From Aquabacter sediminis (GTDB taxonomy: Bacteria > Pseudomonadota > Alphaproteobacteria > Rhizobiales > Xanthobacteraceae): DNA of 64,000 nt. The translations under genes and the position numbers were made by a program. Under the pieces are notes generated by a model that ran no database searches, was not told the DNA's origin, and saw only the letters and a list, made by a program, of their open reading frames with translations. How positions within the stretch are numbered: position 1 is the first letter of the stretch; each line of letters opens with the position of its first letter. Shown here one piece after another: positions 24,934 through 31,950 of this stretch. Where the stretch lies: assembly GCF_028863665.1 (NCBI RefSeq), contig NZ_JARBFX010000001.1:591401-655400 (forward strand), written 5' to 3'.

Positions 24934-25523
24934 AGCCGCCTCCTTGATTGGCCATCCTGCCGTGCCGGTGCCGATGGGCAATTGCCGAACCTTGCATTGG
25001 CTTGTTGGCGTTGGCGTTAGGCCTCGCCAGACGCGCGGCGGCCGGCCTTAATCGCTCTGCTGGTCCGCCCTATCTGGAGGGCCTCAGGGGCTGGCTTGCG
25101 GCGGAAGGTGAACCACTACCGTACAGCGCCGGACACGGCCTCGGATATTAATCAGCGATATGTCCGCCTGTCGTTTGAAGTTCCCAAAAGCGGACAGTCT
25201 GCCACCGGCCCCACACTTGCCACCCGTTGCAGCCGCAGCGAACTTCAGCTTATGGTGTGACCCCGCCGGACGATCTGCCACTTGATGGGGATGTGAAGCC
25301 AATACAAAGCTGCCGCTTTGGGGAAGGGCGCAGTCCAACCTAGCCGTTTCCGGCTCCCCTAGCGCGATCTCGGGCCAAAGCGACGCGATTTTTATACGTC
25401 AGCGATAAGGAAGACGCCATCCGACAATGCTTCCCACCAGCCGGCGGGACGGCAAAGAGTCAGCCCCGCTGTGTCGCTGATAATCAGTCCGACGGGATTG
25501 CAGCGTGACGCGGAAGGGAGGCG
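24934..25523. other. intergenic stretch without a recognisable gene
   Basis: I find no supported gene in this stretch. Around 25150-25200 it contains GTCCGCCTGTCG and AAAAGCGGACAG segments that resemble common alphaproteobacterial intergenic repeat debris. It separates the caspase-type cluster from phage tail-type genes and is a plausible junction between cargo modules. Confidence 0.5.
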
Positions 25524-26057
25524 ATGCAACAGTGCTGGAAACCTCCGCTTGATCTATATATAGTGGAATGCGATATTTTTTACCACGACATCTGGCTCAT
25601 CGTTATGGAAAAGGATCGCCCGCCTGCAGAGCATCTGACGCTGGTTTATAACCGGCGCGATGATCTGCTGGCCTGGGCGGCGGAGAAGATGGGGAGCCCG
25701 AACATGCAATGGGCTCCGGACACGGCAACCATCGGCGTCGAGCGTGGCGATGCTCTCCGGGCCGTGGCCGCCTACAACATCTTCTCCGGCTCTGGCTGTT
25801 GCGCGCACATCGCGACGGACGGGTCTCGCACCTGGGCAAGTCGCGGCATCCTGGCGGCCTTGTTCGCCGATCCGTTCATCCAGTGCGGTCTGGACCGGAT
25901 CACGCTGCCGATCTCGCGCAAGAACATCCGGTCCCAGATCCTCGCGCTCAAACTTGGTTTCTCGTTCGAGGGGCGGCTCGCCCGCAACCACGATGGCGAG
26001 GACGAAATTCTACTCGGCATGCTGCGGGAAGAGTGCCCGTGGCTGCATCGGAGGTGA
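25524..26057 (+). CDS. phage-type GNAT-like acetyltransferase
   Basis: A 177-residue protein. The region from about residue 70 (TIGVERGDALRAVAAYNIFSGSGCCAHIATDG) to the end (LDRITLPISRKNIRSQILALKLGFSFEGRLARNHDGEDEILLGM) follows the GNAT fold, with the late RSxxLxxKLGFxxEG motif. Such short acetyltransferases are common next to tail or connector genes in podovirus-like prophages. An internal ATG at 25605 (MEKDRPPAEHLT) is an alternative start and would match the usual family N-terminus; the chosen ATG is preceded by GGAAGGGAGG. The stop lies inside the ribosome site of the next gene (two bases between stop and ATG), so they form an operon. Confidence 0.72.
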   Translation: MQQCWKPPLDLYIVECDIFYHDIWLIVMEKDRPPAEHLTLVYNRRDDLLAWAAEKMGSPNMQWAPDTATIGVERGDALRAVAAYNIFSGSGCCAHIATDGSRTWASRGILAALFADPFIQCGLDRITLPISRKNIRSQILALKLGFSFEGRLARNHDGEDEILLGMLREECPWLHRR

Positions 26058-26059
26058 TC

Positions 26060-27169
26060 ATGGGCAAGGGTTCCAGTAGCGCACCGAAGCCGGATCCCAT
26101 GATCGGCATTGCGGCCATGAAGAGCGCCGAGACCGGCGAGAAGTGGCTGGAGGTTGCGAAGGAGCAATTCGGCATTGCCAATGAGCGGCAGGCCAAGCTC
26201 GACGATCTCACCTCGAAGGTCACGACCTCCCAGCTGACGGCCCAGAACAACGCCAACACCTGGGCGGCCGAGGACCGAGACCGCTACAAGACCGTCTTCC
26301 AGCCCATGGAAGACGCCTTCATCGACAAGGCCAAGAACTGGGACAGCCCGGAAAAGCAGGCCCAGGCGGCGGCCGAGGCCAAGGGCGACGTGATGACTGC
26401 CTCGGCGCAGGCCGAGCAGGCGCGCCAGCGTCAGATGAGCGGCATGGGCATCAACCCCGCCAGCGGGCGCTTCGCGGCGACCGAGCGTTCCGCCGACACC
26501 GCCACGGCGCTCGCCTCGGCTGGAGCCCAGAACAACGCCCGCACCACGCTGAAGAACCAGGCCGTCGCCCTCCAGGCCGACGCCGCCAACATGGGGCGCG
26601 GCCTGCCCTCGCAGGCGACGCAAGCTCTGGGCCTTGGCGTCCAGACCGGGAATTCCATCGTCGGAAACAATGTTTCGACCAACAGCGCCCGAAACCAAGG
26701 TGTCGGCATCCTTCAGTCCGGATACTCGACCGCCATGCAGGGGTATGGCCAGCAGGCCAACATCCTGAACAACCTCTACCAGAACCAGCTATCGGGGTGG
26801 AAAGCCGAGCAGAGCCTCGCTTCGAGCAACGCTGCGGGCCTTGGTCAGGCGGCGGGCTCCCTCGCGGGCCTGCTCTTCCAGTCCGACGCCGACGCCAAGG
26901 AGGACAAGAAGCCGGCCAAGGGGATGCTCCAGGCCGTGCGCGGCCTGCCGGTGCAGGAATGGAGCTACAAGCCCGGTGAGGGCGATGGCGGGCGCCATAT
27001 CGGCACCTATGCCCAGGACTTCCAGCGCGAGACCGGCAAGGGCGACGGGCGGTCTATCCCTGTGATCGACGCCATTGGCGTGACCATGGGGGCCATCAAG
27101 GAACTGGACAAGAAGGTGGACCGGCTGGCCAAGGGGCGAGGCATTGGGCCTATGCCGAGGGGTGGGTGA
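26060..27169 (+). CDS. phage structural protein with S74-like C-terminal chaperone region
   Basis: A 369-residue protein. The N-terminal 270 residues are Ala/Gln/Asn-rich and helical, with coiled-coil character, as in tail or internal virion proteins. The C-terminal 90 residues, starting at SDADAKEDKKPAKGMLQAV and continuing PVQEWSYKPGEG, HIGTYAQDF and VIDAIGVTMGAIKELDKKV, match the intramolecular chaperone/peptidase S74 type (SD..K.....L..V..L....Y....G...IG..AQ.V). A strong GGAGGTGAT ribosome site precedes the ATG at 26060. With no head, portal or large terminase gene nearby, this pair is a remnant of a phage morphogenesis module or moron cargo. Confidence 0.78.
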   Translation: MGKGSSSAPKPDPMIGIAAMKSAETGEKWLEVAKEQFGIANERQAKLDDLTSKVTTSQLTAQNNANTWAAEDRDRYKTVFQPMEDAFIDKAKNWDSPEKQAQAAAEAKGDVMTASAQAEQARQRQMSGMGINPASGRFAATERSADTATALASAGAQNNARTTLKNQAVALQADAANMGRGLPSQATQALGLGVQTGNSIVGNNVSTNSARNQGVGILQSGYSTAMQGYGQQANILNNLYQNQLSGWKAEQSLASSNAAGLGQAAGSLAGLLFQSDADAKEDKKPAKGMLQAVRGLPVQEWSYKPGEGDGGRHIGTYAQDFQRETGKGDGRSIPVIDAIGVTMGAIKELDKKVDRLAKGRGIGPMPRGG

Positions 27170-27267
27170 TGGGCGGGGCGGTGGAGATAGGCCCCTGTGA
27201 TCACTGGGCACGGCGGATCGGCATTCATGAGCGCCGACAGGGATTATTGCTGAGGGTGCGGCGACAT

Positions 27268-28653
27268 TCAGGTGTCTGGCGCACCGGTATCCGTCATTCG
27301 TTTGATCCACTCCGTCGCCCAGCCAATTTGTCTATCGAAAGAGATATCCATATTTTTCTGGCTGTAACTTTTAAATCGCAGCCCCTCCTCCCTGTAAAAC
27401 AGGAGAATACTAAGTAAAATGGATTGAGCTAGCTGCTCGGCTTCATAGGCGTCAGCCGCTAATCCTGGCTCCAACGGCGAGCGGTCTCCATGCACAAGGC
27501 GAGATCGTAAATCGTAAATGACCTTGAGGCGCCGTTTTAATGCTTGTGGGCGATCCCAGTCCATTCGTAATAAAATCGCAGCGCCCCGCTCTGAAAAAAT
27601 CTCGGAGAGATTGTCGTCGTTCCGGGTGATGAGGATACGCTCCATCGCCGTGACGTATTTAATCAGCCTAGAGGCATCCGAGAGGTCACGGACAGCCTCG
27701 CCAAACCATGTCGCGCCATCGAGAAAGCGCTGCGCCAGCGGGGTGGGTTTCGGAAGGTCGTGGCCGATCTCGACCGCGATTCCCATAAGGCGAACGAATT
27801 CATCACCACCATCTGCATTGACATGGTCCCACCAACCTTCGTCCAGGCCGTGAGCCTGCCAATCTACGGAGTTCGAGATTTGCGCGCGCCCATCGCCAGC
27901 GATACGTATACCGCCCCTTCGGTCCAATCCGAACGGCGGTCCGCCGACACGCATGTGCTTGGAATGGGTCGCACCAAGAAGCACGTGCAGGCAATTCAGA
28001 GCGCTTTGAACCATGCGCTCCGCCCTATTTTGAGACGTGGTCGCGTCGCACCCTTGTATTTTAACTTCTGAAATCCACCCGAATGATGCGTAGTACTTCT
28101 TTGCTAGCGATATTGCTCTGGAATCCAGGTTCTTTGAGCTTTCAGAGGCCCCCTCACTGGCCTCTTCCAAGAGGGCCGTCAAGGCCGGCTCAATCACTTC
28201 AAATGCAAGTTCTTTGCGTTTAAATTGCACCGGACCAATGGAGAAGTAATTTGGGCTTTCGGCGTACCCCAAATGGCAAGGCATAAAATGTGTCAGATCT
28301 TCGATATTTTTAGCTGCAGACCTTACTGCAGAACTTACAACTCGCTCGGCCTGCTTTTGATCAAGCCTGCGCCTTTCTCTAAAGAAGCGTTGAACAATGC
28401 CCTCTTTCAGATTTTTGACGACAGCGCCGCTCGCGATTCGTCCCGCGTAAACGCTGCGCGAAAGCGCCAAATTGGCGATATCGAGAAGGCGCCGATTAGC
28501 CTCGGCGCCGCACATCATGTTTCCGTTGCCAGATGGATGGGGTAGTGAGGAAAAAAGGTCGGCCGTAGGTAGCTTGGATATTTCGTCACGAGATAGGCTA
28601 GCCATTCGGGTGCATTCTGAAAATACAAACGCAATGTCGTCTGCGTAGGCCAT
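27268..28653 (-). CDS. Apea-like HEPN domain protein
   Basis: A 461-residue protein without signal or membrane segments. The C-terminal part (about residues 330-430, KYVTAMERILITRNDDNLSE..., KRRLKVIYDLRSRLVHGD..., AEQLAQSILLSILLFY) is a HEPN helical domain of the Apea-like group; R383 and H388 form the R-x4-H motif of HEPN ribonucleases. The N-terminal 300 residues are not recognised. AAGGGG precedes the ATG; an ATG at 28605 is an alternative. The base composition is clearly more AT-rich than the core genome. It lies downstream of the cyclase-XRE gene on the same strand, 140 bases away. A role in phage defence or abortive response is inference from the family and context. Confidence 0.75.
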   Translation of the reverse strand: MAYADDIAFVFSECTRMASLSRDEISKLPTADLFSSLPHPSGNGNMMCGAEANRRLLDIANLALSRSVYAGRIASGAVVKNLKEGIVQRFFRERRRLDQKQAERVVSSAVRSAAKNIEDLTHFMPCHLGYAESPNYFSIGPVQFKRKELAFEVIEPALTALLEEASEGASESSKNLDSRAISLAKKYYASFGWISEVKIQGCDATTSQNRAERMVQSALNCLHVLLGATHSKHMRVGGPPFGLDRRGGIRIAGDGRAQISNSVDWQAHGLDEGWWDHVNADGGDEFVRLMGIAVEIGHDLPKPTPLAQRFLDGATWFGEAVRDLSDASRLIKYVTAMERILITRNDDNLSEIFSERGAAILLRMDWDRPQALKRRLKVIYDLRSRLVHGDRSPLEPGLAADAYEAEQLAQSILLSILLFYREEGLRFKSYSQKNMDISFDRQIGWATEWIKRMTDTGAPDT

Positions 28654-28724
28654 ATGAACTAGCCCCTTGGCTGCCGGGTCCGGCGTCTCACGTAGTGAAA
28701 TCTCGTCGGGCCGAGCCGATCATG

Positions 28725-28749
28725 CCACCGTTATGGGTCGGGTCTGACG
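28725..28749. repeat. 25-base direct repeat, copy 1
   Basis: Matches 31106-31130 at 22 of 25 positions, same orientation (CCACCGTTATGGG core). It lies between the HEPN gene and the cyclase-XRE gene, so the two copies bracket the ImmA/cyclase operon. Confidence 0.75.
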
Positions 28750-28793
28750 GGAAAAAGACTTGGCGTAGCTGACTTTCAAGAGGTGCCCGGCGA

Positions 28794-30161
28794 TCATACC
28801 AAGTCGTCTATCGCGACGCCAAGGGCTTGAGCCAATCGCTTAATGGTCTGGATACCGCCATCCCTCTTCCCGCTTTCAATCTGCGAAAGGTAGGGCTGCT
28901 TAATGCCCGCCCGCTTGGCTAATTCTGCGGTCGACAGTCCCCGATGCTCCCGCCACACCCTTACCGGGCTTTCGCCTGTAAGGATGCGATCTGCCATGGC
29001 GGCGGGGAGCAGATCTTCCACGCACGACCCAATGTGCGCTCTAAACTCGCGCGCGCTCAGTGCGTCCACCCTATCTTGCAAGTCATCCTCAACGGAAGTC
29101 GCAAGTTTACCTAGGAACGATTTAGATTCATCAAGCGAGCTATCGTCGGGATGCTCTGGATCAACGGCTTCTTCTATCTGGTTGACATTTCCATTGTCGA
29201 TCGCGAGGTGCTCTTCGAATACTCGCTGATAGCGAATGTAACTTTCCGGCCACCCGCCGCTCCAGGCCGCCTGTCCTTCGCCAAGGCATGGGAGATCGAT
29301 AGCGGCAGCTTCCATGAATGTTTTAAGAAAATCGCAAAGCGCGTGTGGTTTTATTGTCGTATCGCCGGTGAGAGCAGCCTCTCGGCTCTTTAGTTTCGAT
29401 TTGATCTCGCTTCTCTCGGTATCAACCGATACAACTGGATATGGCTCGCCGTCTATAACGCCCTTTAGTGCTTCCCTTCCGTGATAGCCGAAAGCATAGG
29501 GGAACTTTTTCTTGGTCGCAGCGCGCGCGAGAACATAGGCCAACTGAACGGATGTCGCAAAGCGATCTTCTGAAGCGTTCTTTGCGATGCGAAATCCGGT
29601 ATCAATGCCCTTTCCGAGGAAATCAAATCGGCTTGGAGTAGTGTCCGCTTCACATTCGAAGTCTTCGGTATTCTCGCTCGGTACGGCAGAGTATCCCGCA
29701 GGGCCGGATACTGATTCGGTCATTATAGAAATGCTGATGTTAGGTGCCGGAAAGGCCGCTAGCCATCCTGCGCCCTTGAGTCGCAAGGGTTTTTCTTCTT
29801 TTTCGAGGCGCCTGGAGTAGCATTCCAGAGCTTTCAAAAAGGCAGCAACAGACGCTGCAGTGTGCTCTATACTGCTCACTCGGCTACAAAATATAATCTC
29901 ATCTCCTATAGTCTTCCACACGCGGGGAGTGCTATTTTTATCTGAAATCAGGTCGTCCTCGAAGGCATCTATCATCAAACGATAAGACTTGCCGAGTTCT
30001 ATTGGAAAATCTTTGTAGAAGGTGCGAAATTCATCGACCCACCGGGGCAAGGGGCTTCCGCTTTGAAGTTCGGAATGCGCCTTACTCGCCTTGAAGGCGG
30101 TAGACCCAACCAGGTCAACCGACATAAACAGGCGCATTCTGTATTCGGGGCAGCTCGCCAA
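28794..30161 (-). CDS. class III nucleotidyl-cyclase-like domain fused to XRE helix-turn-helix
   Basis: A 455-residue protein. Residues 10-215 follow the class III cyclase pattern: FMSVDLVGSTAF with metal-binding Asp16, WKTIGDEIIF with Lys83 and Asp87, and FDFLGKGIDTGFRIAKNA, where the catalytic Asn-x3-Arg reads Asp187-x3-Arg191. Both metal Asp and the Arg are kept; the Asn to Asp change may alter activity. Residues 330-350 are acidic and probably flexible. Residues 399-455 are a clear XRE domain (STAELAKRAGIKQPYLSQIESGKRD). The start lies two bases after the stop of the ImmA/IrrE gene upstream. ImmA-type peptidases are known to cleave XRE repressors, so cleavage releasing the cyclase is a testable inference. 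The composition is AT-rich for this genome. It could produce a cyclic nucleotide signal as in Pycsar, or the domain could be sensory only. Confidence 0.82.
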   Translation of the reverse strand: MASCPEYRMRLFMSVDLVGSTAFKASKAHSELQSGSPLPRWVDEFRTFYKDFPIELGKSYRLMIDAFEDDLISDKNSTPRVWKTIGDEIIFCSRVSSIEHTAASVAAFLKALECYSRRLEKEEKPLRLKGAGWLAAFPAPNISISIMTESVSGPAGYSAVPSENTEDFECEADTTPSRFDFLGKGIDTGFRIAKNASEDRFATSVQLAYVLARAATKKKFPYAFGYHGREALKGVIDGEPYPVVSVDTERSEIKSKLKSREAALTGDTTIKPHALCDFLKTFMEAAAIDLPCLGEGQAAWSGGWPESYIRYQRVFEEHLAIDNGNVNQIEEAVDPEHPDDSSLDESKSFLGKLATSVEDDLQDRVDALSAREFRAHIGSCVEDLLPAAMADRILTGESPVRVWREHRGLSTAELAKRAGIKQPYLSQIESGKRDGGIQTIKRLAQALGVAIDDLV

Positions 30162-30163
30162 GA

Positions 30164-30694
30164 TCAGAGGCCCAGAGTGCGTGCACGTACTTCAGCGGCA
30201 ACGTGGCTGACGCCAAACTTCGTCGCGGCCGATCCAATGCCATGTTGACGACAGTGGTCTCGGAAGCTCTCTGCAGGCATCAAGAAGGCAGCAGCAAACC
30301 AGTTGGCCTCCCATTCGGCTCGCTGCTGATCCGGGTCGCCGGGCTTGATCTTTCTTGTAGCGACCATCGCGCAACCCGGATGATCGCGCTTCACTTTAGG
30401 GAAGTGCAGAAATAGATGCCCAAGTTCATGTGCAATGGTGAAGCGGTCTCGTTCGACAGTCGTGACTGTCGGCAGAAAGATCTGGAACTCGCCGTTTGGC
30501 TGTACGATTATCGATTCTGGAAGATCGTCGTCCGGGCGAACGTCCTCGTGAAACGAGATCCTGCCACCCATGCGGGACACAAATGCCCACATGTCCTCGC
30601 CGATCTCATACTTCACGCGTTTGGCGACGTCCTCGGCAAAGCTGAAAACAGCTGCCTTGCTTGCCCCAAGGGGGCTGGGATGTATGTCGTTCAC
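30164..30694 (-). CDS. ImmA/IrrE-family metallo-endopeptidase
   Basis: A 176-residue protein starting at GTG 30694, five bases after AAGGAGG. It has the zinc motif HELGH (His89, Glu90, His93) in RDRFTIAHELGHLFLHF and the third ligand region AEWEANWFAAAFLMP, both hallmarks of COG2856 peptidases. Family members such as ImmA of ICEBs1 and IrrE of Deinococcus cleave XRE-type repressors. Its natural partner here is the cyclase-XRE fusion directly downstream. A longer form from an ATG at 30821 would read through the proposed promoter and is less likely. It is the first gene of the operon. Confidence 0.88.
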   Translation of the reverse strand: MNDIHPSPLGASKAAVFSFAEDVAKRVKYEIGEDMWAFVSRMGGRISFHEDVRPDDDLPESIIVQPNGEFQIFLPTVTTVERDRFTIAHELGHLFLHFPKVKRDHPGCAMVATRKIKPGDPDQQRAEWEANWFAAAFLMPAESFRDHCRQHGIGSAATKFGVSHVAAEVRARTLGL

Positions 30695-30729
30695 GCCACC
30701 CTCCTTCAGACCCGATTCACCGTTGCGCG

Positions 30730-30758
30730 TATATATGGATAGTTGCCCATATGTTCCA
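30730..30758 (-). promoter_or_regulatory. putative promoter and operator of the ImmA/cyclase-XRE operon
   Basis: On the minus strand TGGAAC (30758-30753) and TATATA (30735-30730) are separated by 17 bases. The spacer contains the inverted repeat ATATGG/CCATAT (30733-30752), a reasonable site for autorepression by the XRE domain. The predicted start of transcription would be about 30 bases before the GTG. Confidence 0.35.
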
Positions 30759-30893
30759 GCCCTGAGCAAGCGGCAAGGCGGCCAAATGCCTTCAAATTGG
30801 TATACGCCAACCGCGCATCCCATCTATCAGGGTTGCTCTCTGGGCAACGCGCTTGGCGAAGGGCGCTGCACCCACATTGGGGATAGGGCAGCG

Positions 30894-31055
30894 TCAGATG
30901 GCCGCCTCCAGCGCCCGCCGAACGGCCTCTGGCTCGCTCGTAATCATCTTCAGTTGGGCCAGCGCTGGCGCATCAGGCTCGCGGCAGCCCTGTTTCCAAT
31001 CCCTAAGGGTTACCCTGACGCGCTCTCGAGCCAGAGCGGCGTCGCCCCCGGCTGG
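30894..31055 (-). pseudogene. XRE antitoxin-like C-terminal fragment
   Basis: Fifty-three codons ending in a stop at 30894-30896 encode VRVTLRDWKQGCREPDAP then ALAQLKMI and EPEAVRRALEAAI, which is the end of a HTH antitoxin of the type with 'LRxWEQGxRxPdgPA...L..i..epeaV..AL'. An in-frame stop at 31056-31058 cuts off the N-terminal helices, and no start codon remains. A second, related remnant is at 31721-31912. Confidence 0.65.
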
Positions 31056-31105
31056 TCACTTGGCGATGGCTCCAGCTCAGACGTATCTGCTTCGGAGTGC
31101 TCACT

Positions 31106-31130
31106 CCACCGTTATGGGCCGGAGCTGACG
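31106..31130. repeat. 25-base direct repeat, copy 2
   Basis: Matches 28725-28749 at 22 of 25 positions in the same orientation. The interval between the copies is about 2.36 kb and holds the ImmA and cyclase-XRE genes plus an antitoxin fragment. Confidence 0.75.
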
Positions 31131-31321
31131 CGCGCAAAGTGCAGCGGCATTGCTCGCTTCGCAAGCGGCTTGGGCTGTCCGCGACCGTTGACAGCCGCGC
31201 CAGCATTGGCGATTCTACCCGCGCTTGCTTGCGAGCGTGGTTCCTGCACCATCTGAGCGGACTGCGGCCCGAGATCCTCGATCCAGAGCCCCGATGCCCA
31301 AAGAAAAGCAGGCCAGGAAGC

Positions 31322-31352
31322 AGCCCCAGGTTCGCCTGGGGCTTTTCTTTTC
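31322..31352. terminator. strong hairpin terminator, possibly bidirectional
   Basis: AGCCCCAGG (31322-31330), loop TTCG, CCTGGGGCT, then TTTCTTTT. The sequence AAAGAAAAGC at about 31310 provides an A-rich flank on the other side, so it may work in both directions. No complete gene ends just upstream, which suggests deletion nearby. Confidence 0.75.
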
Positions 31353-31520
31353 CCCCCTTCGTTCAGCTGACCATTGCCGCTTGGGCCTCTGCCGGGCGTC
31401 GGCGGCGTGACCACCCCACTTCACCGAAATGAATCGATCCGGCGCGATCGATTCAAAACACTCATTGGACGCCTTGAGCGCTGCGTTGGCACATGCCGAT
31501 GCACTTCAAGGAGCCTCCAG

Positions 31521-31766
31521 ATGACGGGGCACGGCCACTCTCGCGGCCAGGAGATCGACGCTACGGGCACGCTGGAGCGGGGCGCGCACAGCCCGGTCCT
31601 GGTCCTGGATGGCGGAGGACGTTGGCGCCTGGAAGCCTCCTGGCGGGCGCGCAAATGGCTTGGGAAGCGCGTTCGCGTGGTCGGTCGGCGCGTGGAGTTC
31701 GATCTGATTGAGGTGGACAGCATCAGCGCTGCGGGCGCATCAGGCTCGCGGAAGCCCTGTTCCTAA
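31521..31766 (+). CDS. DUF5818-like small protein
   Basis: An 81-residue protein. The pattern ATGTLERGAHSPVLVLDGGG followed by WRLEA, ARKWLGKRVRVVGRRVEFDLIEVDSI matches the small DUF5818 proteins of alphaproteobacteria, which have an OB-like or SH3-like beta fold. AAGGAG lies 11 bases before the ATG. The last 15 codons (AAGASGSRKPCS) run antisense into the XRE antitoxin remnant at 31721-31912 and do not belong to the family, so the native C-terminus was probably replaced by a rearrangement. Function unknown. Confidence 0.7.
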   Translation: MTGHGHSRGQEIDATGTLERGAHSPVLVLDGGGRWRLEASWRARKWLGKRVRVVGRRVEFDLIEVDSISAAGASGSRKPCS

Positions 31767-31912
31767 TCCCGCACCGTTGCCGTGGGGACTTCATAGGCTT
31801 GTGCGAATTCCTATTGCGTCATGGCAAGCCTTTTGCGCACCTGCCGAAGGACGTAGCCTCTCTTGAGGTCGGCTTCGGAGGTTGGCGGTTTGTCCGTCTG
31901 CGAGAGAGATGA
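31721..31912 (-). pseudogene. XRE antitoxin remnant with two in-frame amber codons
   Basis: Reading on the minus strand gives EADLKRGYVLRQVRKRLAMTQ, TAG, EFAQAYEVPTATVRD, TAG, EQGFREPDAPAALM. This is a HTH antitoxin of the same kind as the fragment at 30894-31055: 40 bases around AGCGCTG...GCGCATCAGGCTCGCGG are nearly identical in the two. The stops are at 31811-31813 and 31763-31765; the second replaces the conserved Trp of 'RDWEQG'. No start codon or toxin partner is visible. Confidence 0.7.
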
Positions 31913-31950
31913 GTGGTCGGCCGATATGATGGTTCTGTGAAGCGGTGACT

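Larger units (their letters stand above)
31056..31520. other. intergenic stretch with repeat and terminator, no gene seen
   Basis: No supported gene. It contains copy 2 of the 25-base direct repeat (31106-31130) and a strong hairpin terminator (31322-31352). The stretch 30759-30893 upstream of the ImmA promoter is likewise without a recognisable gene. Confidence 0.55.

Noticed and set aside
31374..31520. Upstream extension of the DUF5818 protein
   Set aside because: Overlaps the terminator flank, lacks family similarity, and the ATG at 31521 has a suitable ribosome site.
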